Shown here: positions 18,923-28,411 of the stretch, piece by piece
How positions within the stretch are numbered: position 1 is the stretch's first letter
How the letters are laid out: each line of letters begins with the position of its first letter
Notes under the pieces: generated by a model
What the model saw: the letters and a program-made list of their open reading frames with translations, nothing else
The model's database searches: none
What the model was told of the DNA's origin: nothing
Position numbers and translations under genes: made by a program
Assembly: GCF_020905335.1 (NCBI RefSeq)
Contig: NZ_JAJJMN010000001.1
Location: 434,001-498,000 of the forward strand
Direction of reading: 5' to 3'
Origin: Flavobacterium lipolyticum
GTDB lineage: Bacteria; Bacteroidota; Bacteroidia; Flavobacteriales; Flavobacteriaceae
Length of the DNA: 64,000 nt

Positions 18923-19933
18923 ATGAACAAAATACCTTTTTTATTCCTCCTACTCTGTCTTTTTACAGCTTGTAGCGATGATTCTTCAAACGGCAGTGAA
19001 CCAACAAAATACGATTATTACTTTCCAACGGAAGAAGCTTCCATCACAGCGGCTCAAATTGGGGCAGGAACAGGAACTTTAGATCCTAAAGGAATTACGG
19101 TTGCCAACAATAAACTATACGTTTGTAATGGTGACGTACTAGAAGTTTTTGATGCTGTTTCTATGGCTTACATCAAAACGATCTCGGCTTATACAAAAGG
19201 AGCGACTACGATTCCGTTTACCAAACTTACTTCAGTTTGTGTAGATAGCGGCCGTCTTTATGTCGGGAGTGTCGATTCCAGACTTTTTGTACTGGATGAG
19301 ATTACAAATGCCGGAATCAATACCGTTGGAAACGGTCAGTGGTGGAATACTTTTGTGCACGTTTTTGGTGTTGTGGTTAAAGATGGTTTGATCTTCGTAA
19401 AAGAAAAACAAACTTCAATCAAAGTTTTTCAAACTACCCAAATTACCGATAGCAGTGATTGGAATCTAAAGCCCATTGCTAAATTAAACACTTTAAATGG
19501 TTGGGATGAAGTGTATGCTATGGATATAGATGCAGGCAATTTAGTAGTAGCCGGAAGAGATGCTAAAAGTTATTTGTATTACAACATTGAGTCTATTAAA
19601 ACTAATGCTGCTGCCTCTTTAACTGAACCCATAAAACCCGTAACAGCAGTTTTTGCCGCCGCAGAGCCTATTGCCATAAGTTTTTCTAAAGACTGGACTA
19701 TTACATCCGAAAATATAGGGAGTAATAACTACTTACGACTGTATCCAAAAGGAGAATTCAAGGATCGAATCTATACTCCAAGAATAAATGCTCTTGATAT
19801 TATGGGACAAAATCCATTTGGAAGTATTGTTGGTGTAGCACAATTGAACGATCGTTTGTATTTATCTGATAATACCAACAAGAAAATCAGAGTTATAAAG
19901 CTTAATAAAGCAACCATTGCGGAGCAGCAATAA
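18923..19933 (+). CDS. Lipoprotein with beta-propeller-like repeats
   Basis: The start at 18923 (MNKIPFLF) gives a clean lipoprotein signal ending LFTAC followed by SDDSS; an in-frame ATG 24 bp upstream overlaps the previous gene. The 336-residue body is beta-rich with repeating phrases such as ITVANNKLYVCNGD, VDSGRLYVGSVDS and VVKDGLIFVKEK, consistent with a small propeller, probably a surface binding protein. It is the second gene of an operon with the metzincin-like lipoprotein and ends in a strong terminator. Confidence 0.7.
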   Translation: MNKIPFLFLLLCLFTACSDDSSNGSEPTKYDYYFPTEEASITAAQIGAGTGTLDPKGITVANNKLYVCNGDVLEVFDAVSMAYIKTISAYTKGATTIPFTKLTSVCVDSGRLYVGSVDSRLFVLDEITNAGINTVGNGQWWNTFVHVFGVVVKDGLIFVKEKQTSIKVFQTTQITDSSDWNLKPIAKLNTLNGWDEVYAMDIDAGNLVVAGRDAKSYLYYNIESIKTNAAASLTEPIKPVTAVFAAAEPIAISFSKDWTITSENIGSNNYLRLYPKGEFKDRIYTPRINALDIMGQNPFGSIVGVAQLNDRLYLSDNTNKKIRVIKLNKATIAEQQ

Positions 19934-19960
19934 TCGTTCACACTTTTAAAATATTTGAAA

Positions 19961-19991
19961 CCTCTAAACTTAAAACTTTAGAGGTTTTTTT
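19961..19991 (+). terminator. Terminator of the lipoprotein operon
   Basis: Perfect arms cctctaaa and tttagagg with an 8-nt loop and seven T residues, 28 bp past the stop. Confidence 0.9.
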
Positions 19992-20011
19992 ATTGAAACA
20001 TGACCTGTTTT

Positions 20012-20795
20012 TCAGATTGTTTCCCTATCCTCCCACCCAACTGATCAGTAGATTTTCACCATCATTATATATGTTACTAATTCCGGCGTTCTTTGCGTAA
20101 ACCTTTGCGTTCTTTGCGGTTAAAAGCAACACAAGAATCATTCAGATTTGTTTCCCTATTCTCCCACCCTACTGATCAATAGATTTTCACCATCATTATA
20201 TACGTTACTAATTCCGGCGTTCTTTGCGTAAACCTTTGCGTTCTTTGCGGTTAAAAGCAACACAAGAATCATTCAGATTTGTTTCCCTATTCTCCCATCC
20301 TACTGATCAATAGATTTTCACCATCATTATATACGTTATTAATTCTGGCGATCTTTGCGTAAACCGTTGCGTTCTTTGCGGTTAAAAGCAACACAAGAAT
20401 CATTCAGATTTGTTTCCCTATTCTCCCATCCTACTGATCAATAGATTTTCGCCATCATTACATACATTATTAATTCTGGCGATCTTTGCGTAAACCTTTG
20501 CGCTCTTAGCGGTTAAAAGCAACACAAGAATCATTCAGATTTGTTTCCCTATTCTCCCATCCTACTGATCAATAGATTTTCACCATCATTATATACGTTA
20601 TTAATTCTGGCGATCTTTGCGTAAACCTTTGCGTTCTTAGCGGTTAAAAGCAACACAAGAATCATTCAGATTTGTTTCCCTATTCTCCCATCCTACTGAT
20701 CAGTAGATTTTCACCATCATTACATACATTATTAATTCCGGCGATCTTTGCGTAAACCTTTGTGTTCTTAGCGGTTAAAAGCAACACAAAGATTT
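20012..20795. repeat. Six tandem copies of a 131-bp unit
   Basis: The anchor word gattttcaccatcatta starts at 20051, 20182, 20313, 20444 (gattttcgcc), 20575 and 20706, always 131 bp apart. Each unit also carries tttgtttccctattctccca, tactgatcaatag, and the phrase tttgcgtaaacctttgcg followed by ttctttgcggtta. Copies differ by a few substitutions only. No open frame spans the unit and no CRISPR-like spacers exist. It fills the gap between the lipoprotein operon and the glycosyltransferase. Confidence 0.95.
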
Positions 20796-20842
20796 ACGCA
20801 TTCATTTTTTATCTCAATTCCTAATTCTTCTAAAAATAAAAA

Positions 20843-20867
20843 ACTCCCACTCAGATGAGAAGGAGTC
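20843..20867 (-). terminator. Terminator of the glycosyltransferase gene
   Basis: Arms actcc and ggagt with extra pairs around cactcag/atgag; read on the minus strand the stem is followed by a T-rich run (the aaaaataaaaa at 20831-20842). Confidence 0.7.
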
Positions 20868-20914
20868 CTAAAAAAACAAATCAATTTCTATTTTTTTAAT
20901 TACAATATTTTTTT

Positions 20915-22369
20915 CTATGCCAATCCGCGGGTCAGCCAGCCTTTTTTATTGGCTGTAACGATAGCATACGGTGTAATCCAAAACAAACTGAAGGTATAAA
21001 AAACACTGTACGAATAAGCCCAAAGTGAATCAGCAAAATTATATCTTTTGGTGTAAAACAATACCGGAAAACTCGATACGATTAAAATCGCTAAAAGTGT
21101 AGAACTTAAAAATAATATCGGATGTACCGCGATGAAAAAGAACATAAAAAACATAAACGGATACGCCATAATCATCTTCATCGATTGACTCACAAATAAA
21201 AGACGTGCTCCGAATTTAGATTCATTCCTGAAATCAGTAAAAACGTACTTTGCCATTGCGATGTTCTCACGCACATTACTTCTGCTCCATCTGATAAACA
21301 TTTTGTACAATCCCGTATATTCTTCCGGCACGTTGGTCAATACATAAGCATTTCTCTGAAACAACACATGCTGCCCTTGTCTCAAAATCATATTGGTCAT
21401 GGCACGATCTTCACCAATATCTGAGGGCTGTCCCATAAAAGTTTGATTGATCCATTCGTCCAGACAAGCAAAAACCGAGGTTTTCCTGTAAGCTGCCGCT
21501 GCGCCCGGAGTACAAAGCACAGACCCTAACTGACTTTCGGCAGAACGCATAAACTCAAAACTCATCACAAAACTTACATTCAGCATTTTAGGTAAAATTG
21601 CTTTTTTGTTGTTCAGTACATGAACATTTCCAGCTACTGCACCACATTTTTCATCTACTACAAACGGACTCACTAAGTTTCTTAAAGTATCTTTTTTTAC
21701 GATTGAATCACTGTCTACCGTAACGAAGATCTCTCCTGTCCCCAATTCGAATCCACGGTGTAAAGCATGACGTTTTCCTCTATTTTCAGGTTGTTGAAAA
21801 ATCGTCAAACGATCTCCCAATTTTATTTTTGCCTGCTGCATCCAGTACCAGGTATCGTCTTTACTTCCGTCATCAACCGCTAATATTTGCATCTTTTGCT
21901 CCGGGAAATCACTCTCTGCCAAACTCATTAAAGTATCCCAAACCAATTTCCCTTCGTTATAGGCAGGAACAATCACAGTACAAGTTGGTAACATTTCATC
22001 CGAAACAGACTCGATTGGTTTATAAGTAAAATACAAGTATAAATTGTACAGAAAAACTCCGGCCTGAAACACAAACAATGCCCCTGCCAGTATCAGGAAA
22101 GGGAATCCCCAGCTTGAATTTATTCGCTCCAACTGAAACTGATCAAAGTCAGATTGCAGCTGATAAGCAGTATAAGCTCCAATAAACATAAGGATAAATG
22201 TACTTATCAATACAAACAACCCCGTCTTACTTTTGGTTCGTTCGCTTATTTTATTTGAAGTTGCATTGGCGTTACTAATACGAAAAATGGAACTGTTTAA
22301 GGCTTGTTGGTTATTAAGATCTGGATTTGAAGTATAAAACTGTTCTGATGTTAAGGTTTCACTTTTCAT
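20915..22369 (-). CDS. Membrane-bound family 2 glycosyltransferase, hyaluronan/chitin-synthase-like
   Basis: A 484-residue protein with two N-terminal membrane helices (about residues 50-70 and 88-112), a GT-A catalytic domain, and several C-terminal helices. Visible motifs: TVIVPAYNEG, AVDDGSKDDTW, the DxD metal site VDSDS, GEDRAMTNMILRQG, and a RWSRS version of the (Q/R)xxRW acceptor/translocation motif. This architecture belongs to processive synthases that build and export beta-linked polysaccharides through the inner membrane. It stands alone between a repeat array and a gene-poor stretch, so the polymer cannot be named. Confidence 0.85.
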   Translation of the reverse strand: MKSETLTSEQFYTSNPDLNNQQALNSSIFRISNANATSNKISERTKSKTGLFVLISTFILMFIGAYTAYQLQSDFDQFQLERINSSWGFPFLILAGALFVFQAGVFLYNLYLYFTYKPIESVSDEMLPTCTVIVPAYNEGKLVWDTLMSLAESDFPEQKMQILAVDDGSKDDTWYWMQQAKIKLGDRLTIFQQPENRGKRHALHRGFELGTGEIFVTVDSDSIVKKDTLRNLVSPFVVDEKCGAVAGNVHVLNNKKAILPKMLNVSFVMSFEFMRSAESQLGSVLCTPGAAAAYRKTSVFACLDEWINQTFMGQPSDIGEDRAMTNMILRQGQHVLFQRNAYVLTNVPEEYTGLYKMFIRWSRSNVRENIAMAKYVFTDFRNESKFGARLLFVSQSMKMIMAYPFMFFMFFFIAVHPILFLSSTLLAILIVSSFPVLFYTKRYNFADSLWAYSYSVFYTFSLFWITPYAIVTANKKGWLTRGLA

Positions 22370-22737
22370 ATGACATTACTTTTGATTGCTTTCTAATGGC
22401 TCTTATTTAATTCTTTCCCTCCGATGCTACATTTTGATTAATGGAGAGAATTGTATACTAATGCCATTTTGCAAGCGTTATGCCATAATTATTCTTTTAC
22501 TGATTTCTAATGAATTAGCGGTTTCGCGTCATTTTCAAGTGTGTAATTATTACACGTTTTCATATACAGTATACAGTTTTTGTTGGGGTTTTGGGAGGTT
22601 TTAAGCTGAGGTTTTGTGGCCTTGGAGCATGACGAAGTTTAGAAATAACGTTTTCTGGTGTTTATTATTGTAATCCTGAACAAAGTCGAAGGATTTTTGA
22701 ATTTGGGAATTTCTTTTTCTGGAGCTATTTCCTGCTA
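22370..22737. other. Non-coding stretch upstream of the glycosyltransferase
   Basis: No gene supported; short frames here lack coding character. The phrase taatcctgaacaaagtcgaaggat is a dispersed-repeat-like word. The promoter of the minus-strand glycosyltransferase should lie at the left end. Confidence 0.4.
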
Positions 22738-22801
22738 TCCGCTAGTATCTTTTCCTTGCTAAAGGAGCAAGAGAAAAGGATACCGCTTCTATCAGGGCTA
22801 G
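22738..22801. repeat. Dispersed repeat, left copy beside the RhuM gene
   Basis: About 63 bp nearly identical to 24043-24105. It contains a hairpin, cttttccttgct with agcaagagaaaag, then gataccgcttctatcaggg. Repeats starting tcctgctatccgct are common in Flavobacterium intergenic DNA. Confidence 0.8.
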
Positions 22802-23010
22802 AGAATACTTTTTTACAAGAATTTACTCAACAAAACTAATGCGAAATTCATTCATAAAATAGACATCTATTGACATGCTTTACCATTTTATCTACTAATC
22901 TTAACTTTTTATTCAATACTTTAGCCATCAGATTATTTTTTTGCAGTAGCGCATCAACAGTCCGGAAGTAAAGAATATAGGAACGAATTTTATGAAAGAA
23001 TAGTATAAAT

Positions 23011-23994
23011 ATGAACACGGGAGAAATACTTATATATCAAAATCAGGAAGGTACGATTAAAATCGATGTACGACTTGAAGAAGAAACAGTTTGGTTAACT
23101 CAGGACCAGATGGCACAATTATTTGGGAAAGCCAAATCTACTATTAACGAACATATTAAAAATATTTTTGAAGAAGGAGAACTTCAGGAAAGCTTGTGTA
23201 TGCACAAATTCGGAAATTCCGAATTTCAGCAAAAAGCGCCAAATTTTTACAATCTTGATGTCATAATTTCAGTAGGTTACAGAGTAAAATCGCTTCAGGG
23301 AACGCAATTTCGTATTTGGGCAACCCAAAGACTAAAAGAATACATTGTAAAAGGTTTCGCATTGAATGACGACCGATTTAAATCAGGTAATACCATGAAT
23401 TACTTTAACGAATTGCAACAACGCATTCGTGAGATTCGAATATCTGAAAAATTCTTCTACCAAAAAATAAAAGACATTTATACCACAAGTATTGATTATG
23501 ATGCCAAAGACGAAAAAACAATTTCATTTTTCAAAATGGTGCAAAATAAATTGCTGTGGGCAATTTCTCAAAATACTGCAGCTGAATTAGTCTACCGAAG
23601 AGTAGACGCTTCTTTACCATTATTAGGAATGCAGTCTTTTGATAAAAAAAATGATCAAACAGTTCAGAAAACAGATGTTAGCATCGCCAAAAATTACCTT
23701 ACTGAAGATGAAATAAAACTTCTAGGCTTATTAGTAGAGCAATATTTAGCTTTTGCTGAGACCATGGCTCAACAGCAAACCCCCATGTACATGAAAGATT
23801 GGGCAGAACGTCTCGACAGTATTTTACAACTCAACGGAAGAGAGTTGTTGTCGCACGCCGGTAAAATTAGTCATCAAATGGCTCTGGATAAATCTACCCA
23901 GGAATTTGAAAAATTTAAAGAAAGTAGAAAATCACTAGAAATCGAACAAAGCCTGAAAGAAATTGAAGCCGATATTAAAAAATTGAAGAAATAA
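23011..23994 (+). CDS. rhuM: RhuM-family protein
   Basis: The 327-residue protein matches the RhuM family: an N-terminal winged helix-like part (WLTQDQMAQLFGKAKSTINEH) and the family signature YRVKSLQGTQFRIWATQRL, followed by KEYIVKGFALNDDR. A charged helical C-terminus (residues about 290-327) looks like a coiled coil. RhuM proteins occur beside defence and restriction genes; the biochemical role is not established, although a DNA-binding toxin or regulator is suspected. It is a lone gene lying between two copies of a 63-bp repeat. Confidence 0.85.
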   Translation: MNTGEILIYQNQEGTIKIDVRLEEETVWLTQDQMAQLFGKAKSTINEHIKNIFEEGELQESLCMHKFGNSEFQQKAPNFYNLDVIISVGYRVKSLQGTQFRIWATQRLKEYIVKGFALNDDRFKSGNTMNYFNELQQRIREIRISEKFFYQKIKDIYTTSIDYDAKDEKTISFFKMVQNKLLWAISQNTAAELVYRRVDASLPLLGMQSFDKKNDQTVQKTDVSIAKNYLTEDEIKLLGLLVEQYLAFAETMAQQQTPMYMKDWAERLDSILQLNGRELLSHAGKISHQMALDKSTQEFEKFKESRKSLEIEQSLKEIEADIKKLKK

Positions 23995-24042
23995 CTGCAT
24001 CAAAACAAATTAAACAAAAGATTAATAAACACTTAGAAACCA

Positions 24043-24105
24043 TCCACTAATATCTTTTCCTTGCTAAAGAAGCAAGAAAAAGGATACCGCTTCTATCAGG
24101 GCTAG
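24043..24105. repeat. Dispersed repeat, right copy beside the RhuM gene
   Basis: Same orientation as 22738-22801, differing at about four positions. The pair brackets the RhuM gene and its upstream region (1.3 kb). Confidence 0.8.
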
Positions 24106-24167
24106 GACAATTACACGTACAAGAAATTTTTATGGCACAAAATCAATCGTTCTAATTAAAAACCCAT

Positions 24168-26318
24168 CTAAACCAAATTTTGTTTACTCCAAAGATTATA
24201 ATATTCCGATTCCTGATTTAACAATTCAAAATGATTTCCGGATTCGACGATCGCTCCGTTTTTCATAACCAATATGGTATCTGCGTTGGCAATTGTACTT
24301 AAACGATGAGCAATAACAATGATTGTTTTTCCCTGAGTTTTAAAATTATCAATCACCTCTTTTACCATTTTTTCAGAGGCCGTATCTAATGATGCTGTGG
24401 CTTCATCCATCAACAAAATCTCAGGATTTTTGTAAAGAGCTCTGGCAATGGCAATTCTTTGTTTTTGACCACCCGACAACATAGCTCCATTTTCTCCAAT
24501 TTGCGTTTCGAATCCGTTAGGTAATTTCTCAACGAATTGAGTTATTCCCAGTTGTTTCGACAAGTCTAAAATTCTTTGAATATTCGGAAACGAATCCCCT
24601 AAAGCAATATTCTCGATAATGTTTCCGGAAAATAAATTCAGCTGTTGCGGAATAACTCCTATCACTTTTCGCAAACTCTGGTAATGAACAAACTGTGAAT
24701 CATATTCTCCGATATAAATCTTACCTTCTTTGATAGGATACAAATTTTGAAGCAATGAGATTAAAGTTGTTTTACCACTACCGCTTTCTCCTACTATGGC
24801 TGTTGTTTGATTCTTTTTGAAAACCGCATTAAAGTTTTTAAAAACTTCCAGACGGGATCCATATCTGAAAGAGACATTTTCAAACCTGATATCTCCTAAA
24901 TGCTCCTTCTGCAATTCTATTTTATTTTCTGTTTCCTCTCTTTCCAGATCCATAATTTCAAAGAGTCGGTCTGCTGCAATTAAGGCATTCTGTGCTGTTT
25001 TATTCATATTGATTAAAGAGGCAACCGGCGAAGTGAAATAACCAATCAGCGCATAAAAAGAGAAAAGTTCTCCCGGAGTAATGGCTCTGTCAATTACATA
25101 ACCCGATCCGATCCACATTAAAACTATAGTAAAAGCCGAAGCTAAAAATTGTGTCGAAGTTCCTGCAAAGATTCCGTTTAAACCGGATTTGTAGGTCGTA
25201 AATAACAGCTTCACGAATTTGTTTTCCGTCTTTAGATTAGAGAAATCTTCGATTCCAAATTCCTTTACTGTCCTGACATGGGTAATACTTTCGACCAATT
25301 GTGTTTGCAGTTCGGCAGCATTCTCCATGATAGTTCGTTCCACTTTTTTGTTGAATTTATTTAAAACAAAATAGATCACGGCATAGAACGGAATCACCAA
25401 AACAATTACCAACGCCAGTTTCCAATAATACGTAAACATTAATACAAATGAAAAAACAACAATAAAGAGGTTGACAATCATTTCAATGGCTACTTCGTTT
25501 ATAAACGAGCGAATTTTTACCGTATCACTTATTCTTGAAGTAATTTCCCCTATCTGCATGGTATCAAAAAAACGCTGTGGCAAATGCAGTAAATGTTTAT
25601 AGTACCCCAGAATTAATTTTGCGTCGATTAATTGTCCCGTTTTCATCACAAAAACGCTCTTTTTGGAGCCAATATAAGCTTGCAGCAAAATTATTGCTAT
25701 CATAGAAAGGCTCAATAAATTAAGCAATTTTCTATTGCCATCTACCAAAACGTAGTCCGTTATTTTTTGGATGTAAACAGACATCGCCAGTCCCAAAACG
25801 GTGAACAAAATGGCTCCAACCAGAGCCTGAAGTAAGATCGTTTTATGGGGTTGAATTAAATTCCAGAGTCTTTTTAGAGGCGCCGTTTTCTCGTTTATTG
25901 TTTTAAAATCATCATTTGGTGCAAAAAGAATCAATACTCCCGACCAGGTTTTCTGAAATTCTTCGAAGGTATAGTACTCCATTTTGCCTAAACCCGGATC
26001 CATGACCGTGATTTTAGATTTTTCTACCTTATAAATTACCACATAATGCTGTAACTGTTCTTTTATGACAATATGTGCAATTGCCGGAAGCGGAATTTTA
26101 TCCAAGGCATCGAAACCGCCTTTGACGCCTTTAGCCGTAAAGCCCATTTTCTCAGCACCTTCAATGATACCTAAAACATTGGTGCCTCGTTTATCGGTAT
26201 TAGCAAACTGGCGTATTCTCGCTATAGGCAGATTAACGTTGAAATGACTTCCAATAGAAGACAGACAAGCAGCACCACAATCTTTAACATCATGTTGTTT
26301 TATTTTTATTGAACTCAT
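24168..26318 (-). CDS. Peptidase-containing ABC exporter (PCAT) for double-glycine peptides
   Basis: A 716-residue transporter with three parts. Residues 1-130 are a C39 cysteine peptidase: Gln8, Cys14 (KDCGAACL), His91 and Asp107 form the expected oxyanion/catalytic set. A six-helix membrane domain follows (about 160-440), then an ATPase with GESGSGKTT, the LSGGQKQR signature and LLMDEATASLD. Such proteins cut the leader after Gly-Gly and export the core peptide. Three double-glycine precursors lie a few kb upstream on the same strand, which fixes the likely substrates. It starts 1 bp from the HlyD adaptor gene. Confidence 0.95.
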   Translation of the reverse strand: MSSIKIKQHDVKDCGAACLSSIGSHFNVNLPIARIRQFANTDKRGTNVLGIIEGAEKMGFTAKGVKGGFDALDKIPLPAIAHIVIKEQLQHYVVIYKVEKSKITVMDPGLGKMEYYTFEEFQKTWSGVLILFAPNDDFKTINEKTAPLKRLWNLIQPHKTILLQALVGAILFTVLGLAMSVYIQKITDYVLVDGNRKLLNLLSLSMIAIILLQAYIGSKKSVFVMKTGQLIDAKLILGYYKHLLHLPQRFFDTMQIGEITSRISDTVKIRSFINEVAIEMIVNLFIVVFSFVLMFTYYWKLALVIVLVIPFYAVIYFVLNKFNKKVERTIMENAAELQTQLVESITHVRTVKEFGIEDFSNLKTENKFVKLLFTTYKSGLNGIFAGTSTQFLASAFTIVLMWIGSGYVIDRAITPGELFSFYALIGYFTSPVASLINMNKTAQNALIAADRLFEIMDLEREETENKIELQKEHLGDIRFENVSFRYGSRLEVFKNFNAVFKKNQTTAIVGESGSGKTTLISLLQNLYPIKEGKIYIGEYDSQFVHYQSLRKVIGVIPQQLNLFSGNIIENIALGDSFPNIQRILDLSKQLGITQFVEKLPNGFETQIGENGAMLSGGQKQRIAIARALYKNPEILLMDEATASLDTASEKMVKEVIDNFKTQGKTIIVIAHRLSTIANADTILVMKNGAIVESGNHFELLNQESEYYNLWSKQNLV

Positions 26319-26319
26319 T

Positions 26320-27462
26320 TTACTTAATATTTGTTATTTGTTTTGGGTTTAACCAATTGTCTATTTTGTCAAACAACAAATCAAACAAACTTCTTCGGGT
26401 AATTATATATCTTGCTGTTAAGGTCATTCCTTTAGAAATGTTGGCCTCGTAACCAGACTTAAGTTGTAAGGTTCTTGAATTTAAGGCGCATCGCACCTTA
26501 AAAAAAGCCAGATCGTTTTGCAGCGTGATATTACGATCAACATCAATCACTTTTCCTTCCAGCAACCCCCATTGGTTGTAGTTGAAGGCATCTAACTGAA
26601 ATTTGACTTTCTGATTTCTCTTAATAAGACCAATATCATTGGGAGAAACATTGCATTCGACAATAAGATGATCTGCCGATGAAATGGCTGCAATAGATTG
26701 GGAAGCATTTATAAAAGAGCCTTTTTGAATGCCTGAATAGTTTTCGATTGTTCCGGAAACTGGAGCCAAAACAACATAATTATTTGATTCTGCATTTATC
26801 TTAGCGACAGCACCATTGAGGTTCTTTAGGCGATCTTCTAAATCTCTCTTTTGATTTTCCCAGGTTAATTTTTGCTGGCTTATGAAACTTTGCAAGGCTT
26901 GTTTGGACAAACGTAATTCATACTCAAGTTTTTCAAAATCGGCCTTGGCAATAATTTCTTTATCATATAAAATTTTATTGCGGTCATAATTGATTTGTGC
27001 CTGCGAGATTTTACTTTGCAGTTCATTTTTCCCAGACTGAAATTTCAATAGATCCTCTCGCGCGGCAGTCGTCAATAAATGATTTGTTTTATTCTGCAAA
27101 AGGTCTGAAACATCTCTGAGCAGTGCTGAAACAGATTTTGATAAAGTATCCTGAGTTCTTTTATCACTCTCCAGATTTTCTTTGGCAATTTTTAAAAGAG
27201 TATCTCCTTTTTGTACAACTGCGTTATTCTTTAAATTGATCCAATTCACCCTTCCACTAACCATCGTTGCAACAGGTACATTATCCGTTCTACTGCGAAC
27301 AATACCACGACTCTGACTGCTAATGTCAACTTTAATGACCGGCAAAAGCATTAAAAAAACGATAACCGCCAAAAGAATAATGAGATAGATTGAAAAGCTT
27401 TTGGTTTTGTTTTTAGCAATGAGATTTTCAAGGGTATTTATTGGGTCTGAACTGAAGTTCAT
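26320..27462 (-). CDS. HlyD-family adaptor of the peptide exporter
   Basis: A 380-residue membrane-fusion protein: one N-terminal membrane helix (about 23-45), an early lipoyl half (VSGRVNWINLKNNAVVQKGD), a long alpha-helical hairpin (about 90-220), the second lipoyl half (VLAPVSGTIENYSGIQKGS) and a beta-barrel end. It links the inner-membrane PCAT to an outer-membrane channel. The gene is directly ahead of the PCAT gene in one unit. Confidence 0.9.
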   Translation of the reverse strand: MNFSSDPINTLENLIAKNKTKSFSIYLIILLAVIVFLMLLPVIKVDISSQSRGIVRSRTDNVPVATMVSGRVNWINLKNNAVVQKGDTLLKIAKENLESDKRTQDTLSKSVSALLRDVSDLLQNKTNHLLTTAAREDLLKFQSGKNELQSKISQAQINYDRNKILYDKEIIAKADFEKLEYELRLSKQALQSFISQQKLTWENQKRDLEDRLKNLNGAVAKINAESNNYVVLAPVSGTIENYSGIQKGSFINASQSIAAISSADHLIVECNVSPNDIGLIKRNQKVKFQLDAFNYNQWGLLEGKVIDVDRNITLQNDLAFFKVRCALNSRTLQLKSGYEANISKGMTLTARYIITRRSLFDLLFDKIDNWLNPKQITNIK

Positions 27463-27764
27463 GAGATATCAATGTATTACATACAGATTATTCTGTAAAA
27501 ATTAGTCTAAAAAAGTAAGCTGTAAATTTTCAAAAAGGCAATAGAAATCCACTTCCCTTTTTTCAGAAAAGAGAAGTCTTTTGACCTCTATAAAAAAATG
27601 CGTGAAAAATTTAAGGTACAGAAAAGCCTCCCCGATAAATTTTCACTCTAAAATTGAGAGTGTTTTATCTTGTTACTATCATTCAAATTAGATTTTAAAC
27701 ATTGACTTACCTGCCAATAATGCAAAGTGATAATGGTCAAAGTTATGAATGGAGGTTTATAAAT

Positions 27765-27866
27765 TTATTTTAAAATATACCCCGTAAGATATCCAATGAA
27801 ATAGATCGCTGTTCCAATTGCAATGACAATGTTAATACGTTTTAATAGTTTTAAATCGTGATTCAT
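27765..27866 (-). CDS. 33-residue membrane peptide of the bacteriocin-like locus
   Basis: A short frame in good position: a basic N-terminus (MNHDLKLLKRIN) followed by one hydrophobic helix ending GYLTGYILK. It starts 16 bp after the stop of the next small gene upstream, pointing to cotranscription. There is no double-glycine leader. Function is unknown; a small immunity or helper peptide is plausible from place alone. Confidence 0.55.
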   Translation of the reverse strand: MNHDLKLLKRINIVIAIGTAIYFIGYLTGYILK

Positions 27867-27882
27867 AATTTCCAGAATGTGA

Positions 27883-28029
27883 TTAGTTTAATAAATAATA
27901 CAATGCCTCCCCGCACACGGCTCCTACAAAGTAAAGCGCCACCGGAAAGAATATTAGTGCATAAATTAAATACGTTATTTCGTTGTCTTTTTTATTCAAA
28001 AAAGTCTCATTTGTTACATTAGTTTTCAT
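27883..28029 (-). CDS. 48-residue membrane peptide of the bacteriocin-like locus
   Basis: The frame encodes a polar start (MKTNVTNETFLNKKDNE) and a hydrophobic helix ending VGAVCGEALYYLLN. The GxxxGE spacing near the end recalls the GE-containing tails of the other small peptides here. No leader is seen. It sits between the 38-residue peptide gene and the 33-residue gene on the same strand. A TATATTTG box (plus 28163-28170) lies about 135 bp upstream. Confidence 0.55.
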   Translation of the reverse strand: MKTNVTNETFLNKKDNEITYLIYALIFFPVALYFVGAVCGEALYYLLN

Positions 28030-28237
28030 AAATATTAGTTTTTTTCTTTTACTTAAAAATTCTGTTATTAAATAGCTCTAGAACGTATTCTGCTTATTGT
28101 ATTCTGAAGTACTCCTCCTTTGTAATATTAATTTTTCCAAAATAATTCTATACTGAAACGACCAAATATAAATCTCCTTTTCAAAAAAGTTATGATATCC
28201 CATTATACATCTTACATTTTACAATTTACTCCCAACT

Positions 28238-28354
28238 TTATCTAGCTAATGCCCGACCAAAAATTTCTCCTTGATCAAACACATAAGCCAACAAGAATAG
28301 AATGACATAAATTGTGACTAAAATATAAAACGAGTTTCTTTTAAAAATTTTCAT
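28238..28354 (-). CDS. 38-residue membrane peptide, paralogue 1 (GEIFGRALAR tail)
   Basis: Sequence: basic start MKIFKRNSFY, one hydrophobic helix, then FDQGEIFGRALAR. It is about 65% identical to the peptide at 29015-29131, and the shared reading frame supports both as real. The tail resembles the end of the double-glycine precursor at 29289 (FDKGEAFGRHLA). It has no leader, so it is not an obvious exporter substrate; a self-protection peptide or a leaderless bacteriocin are the main options. Confidence 0.65.
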   Translation of the reverse strand: MKIFKRNSFYILVTIYVILFLLAYVFDQGEIFGRALAR

Positions 28355-28411
28355 ATTATTTCTTTTAAATTATGTTTTCTTTTCAGGAATAGAATTACCC
28401 CCAAACAAATC

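Noticed and set aside
20012..20795. CRISPR-like appearance of regularly spaced repeats
   Set aside because: The whole 131-bp unit repeats with no unique spacers, and no cas genes are near.
28081..28203. 41-codon minus-strand frame (MGYHNFFEKEIY...)
   Set aside because: It contains the likely promoter box of the next small gene and has no resemblance to the peptide families in the locus.
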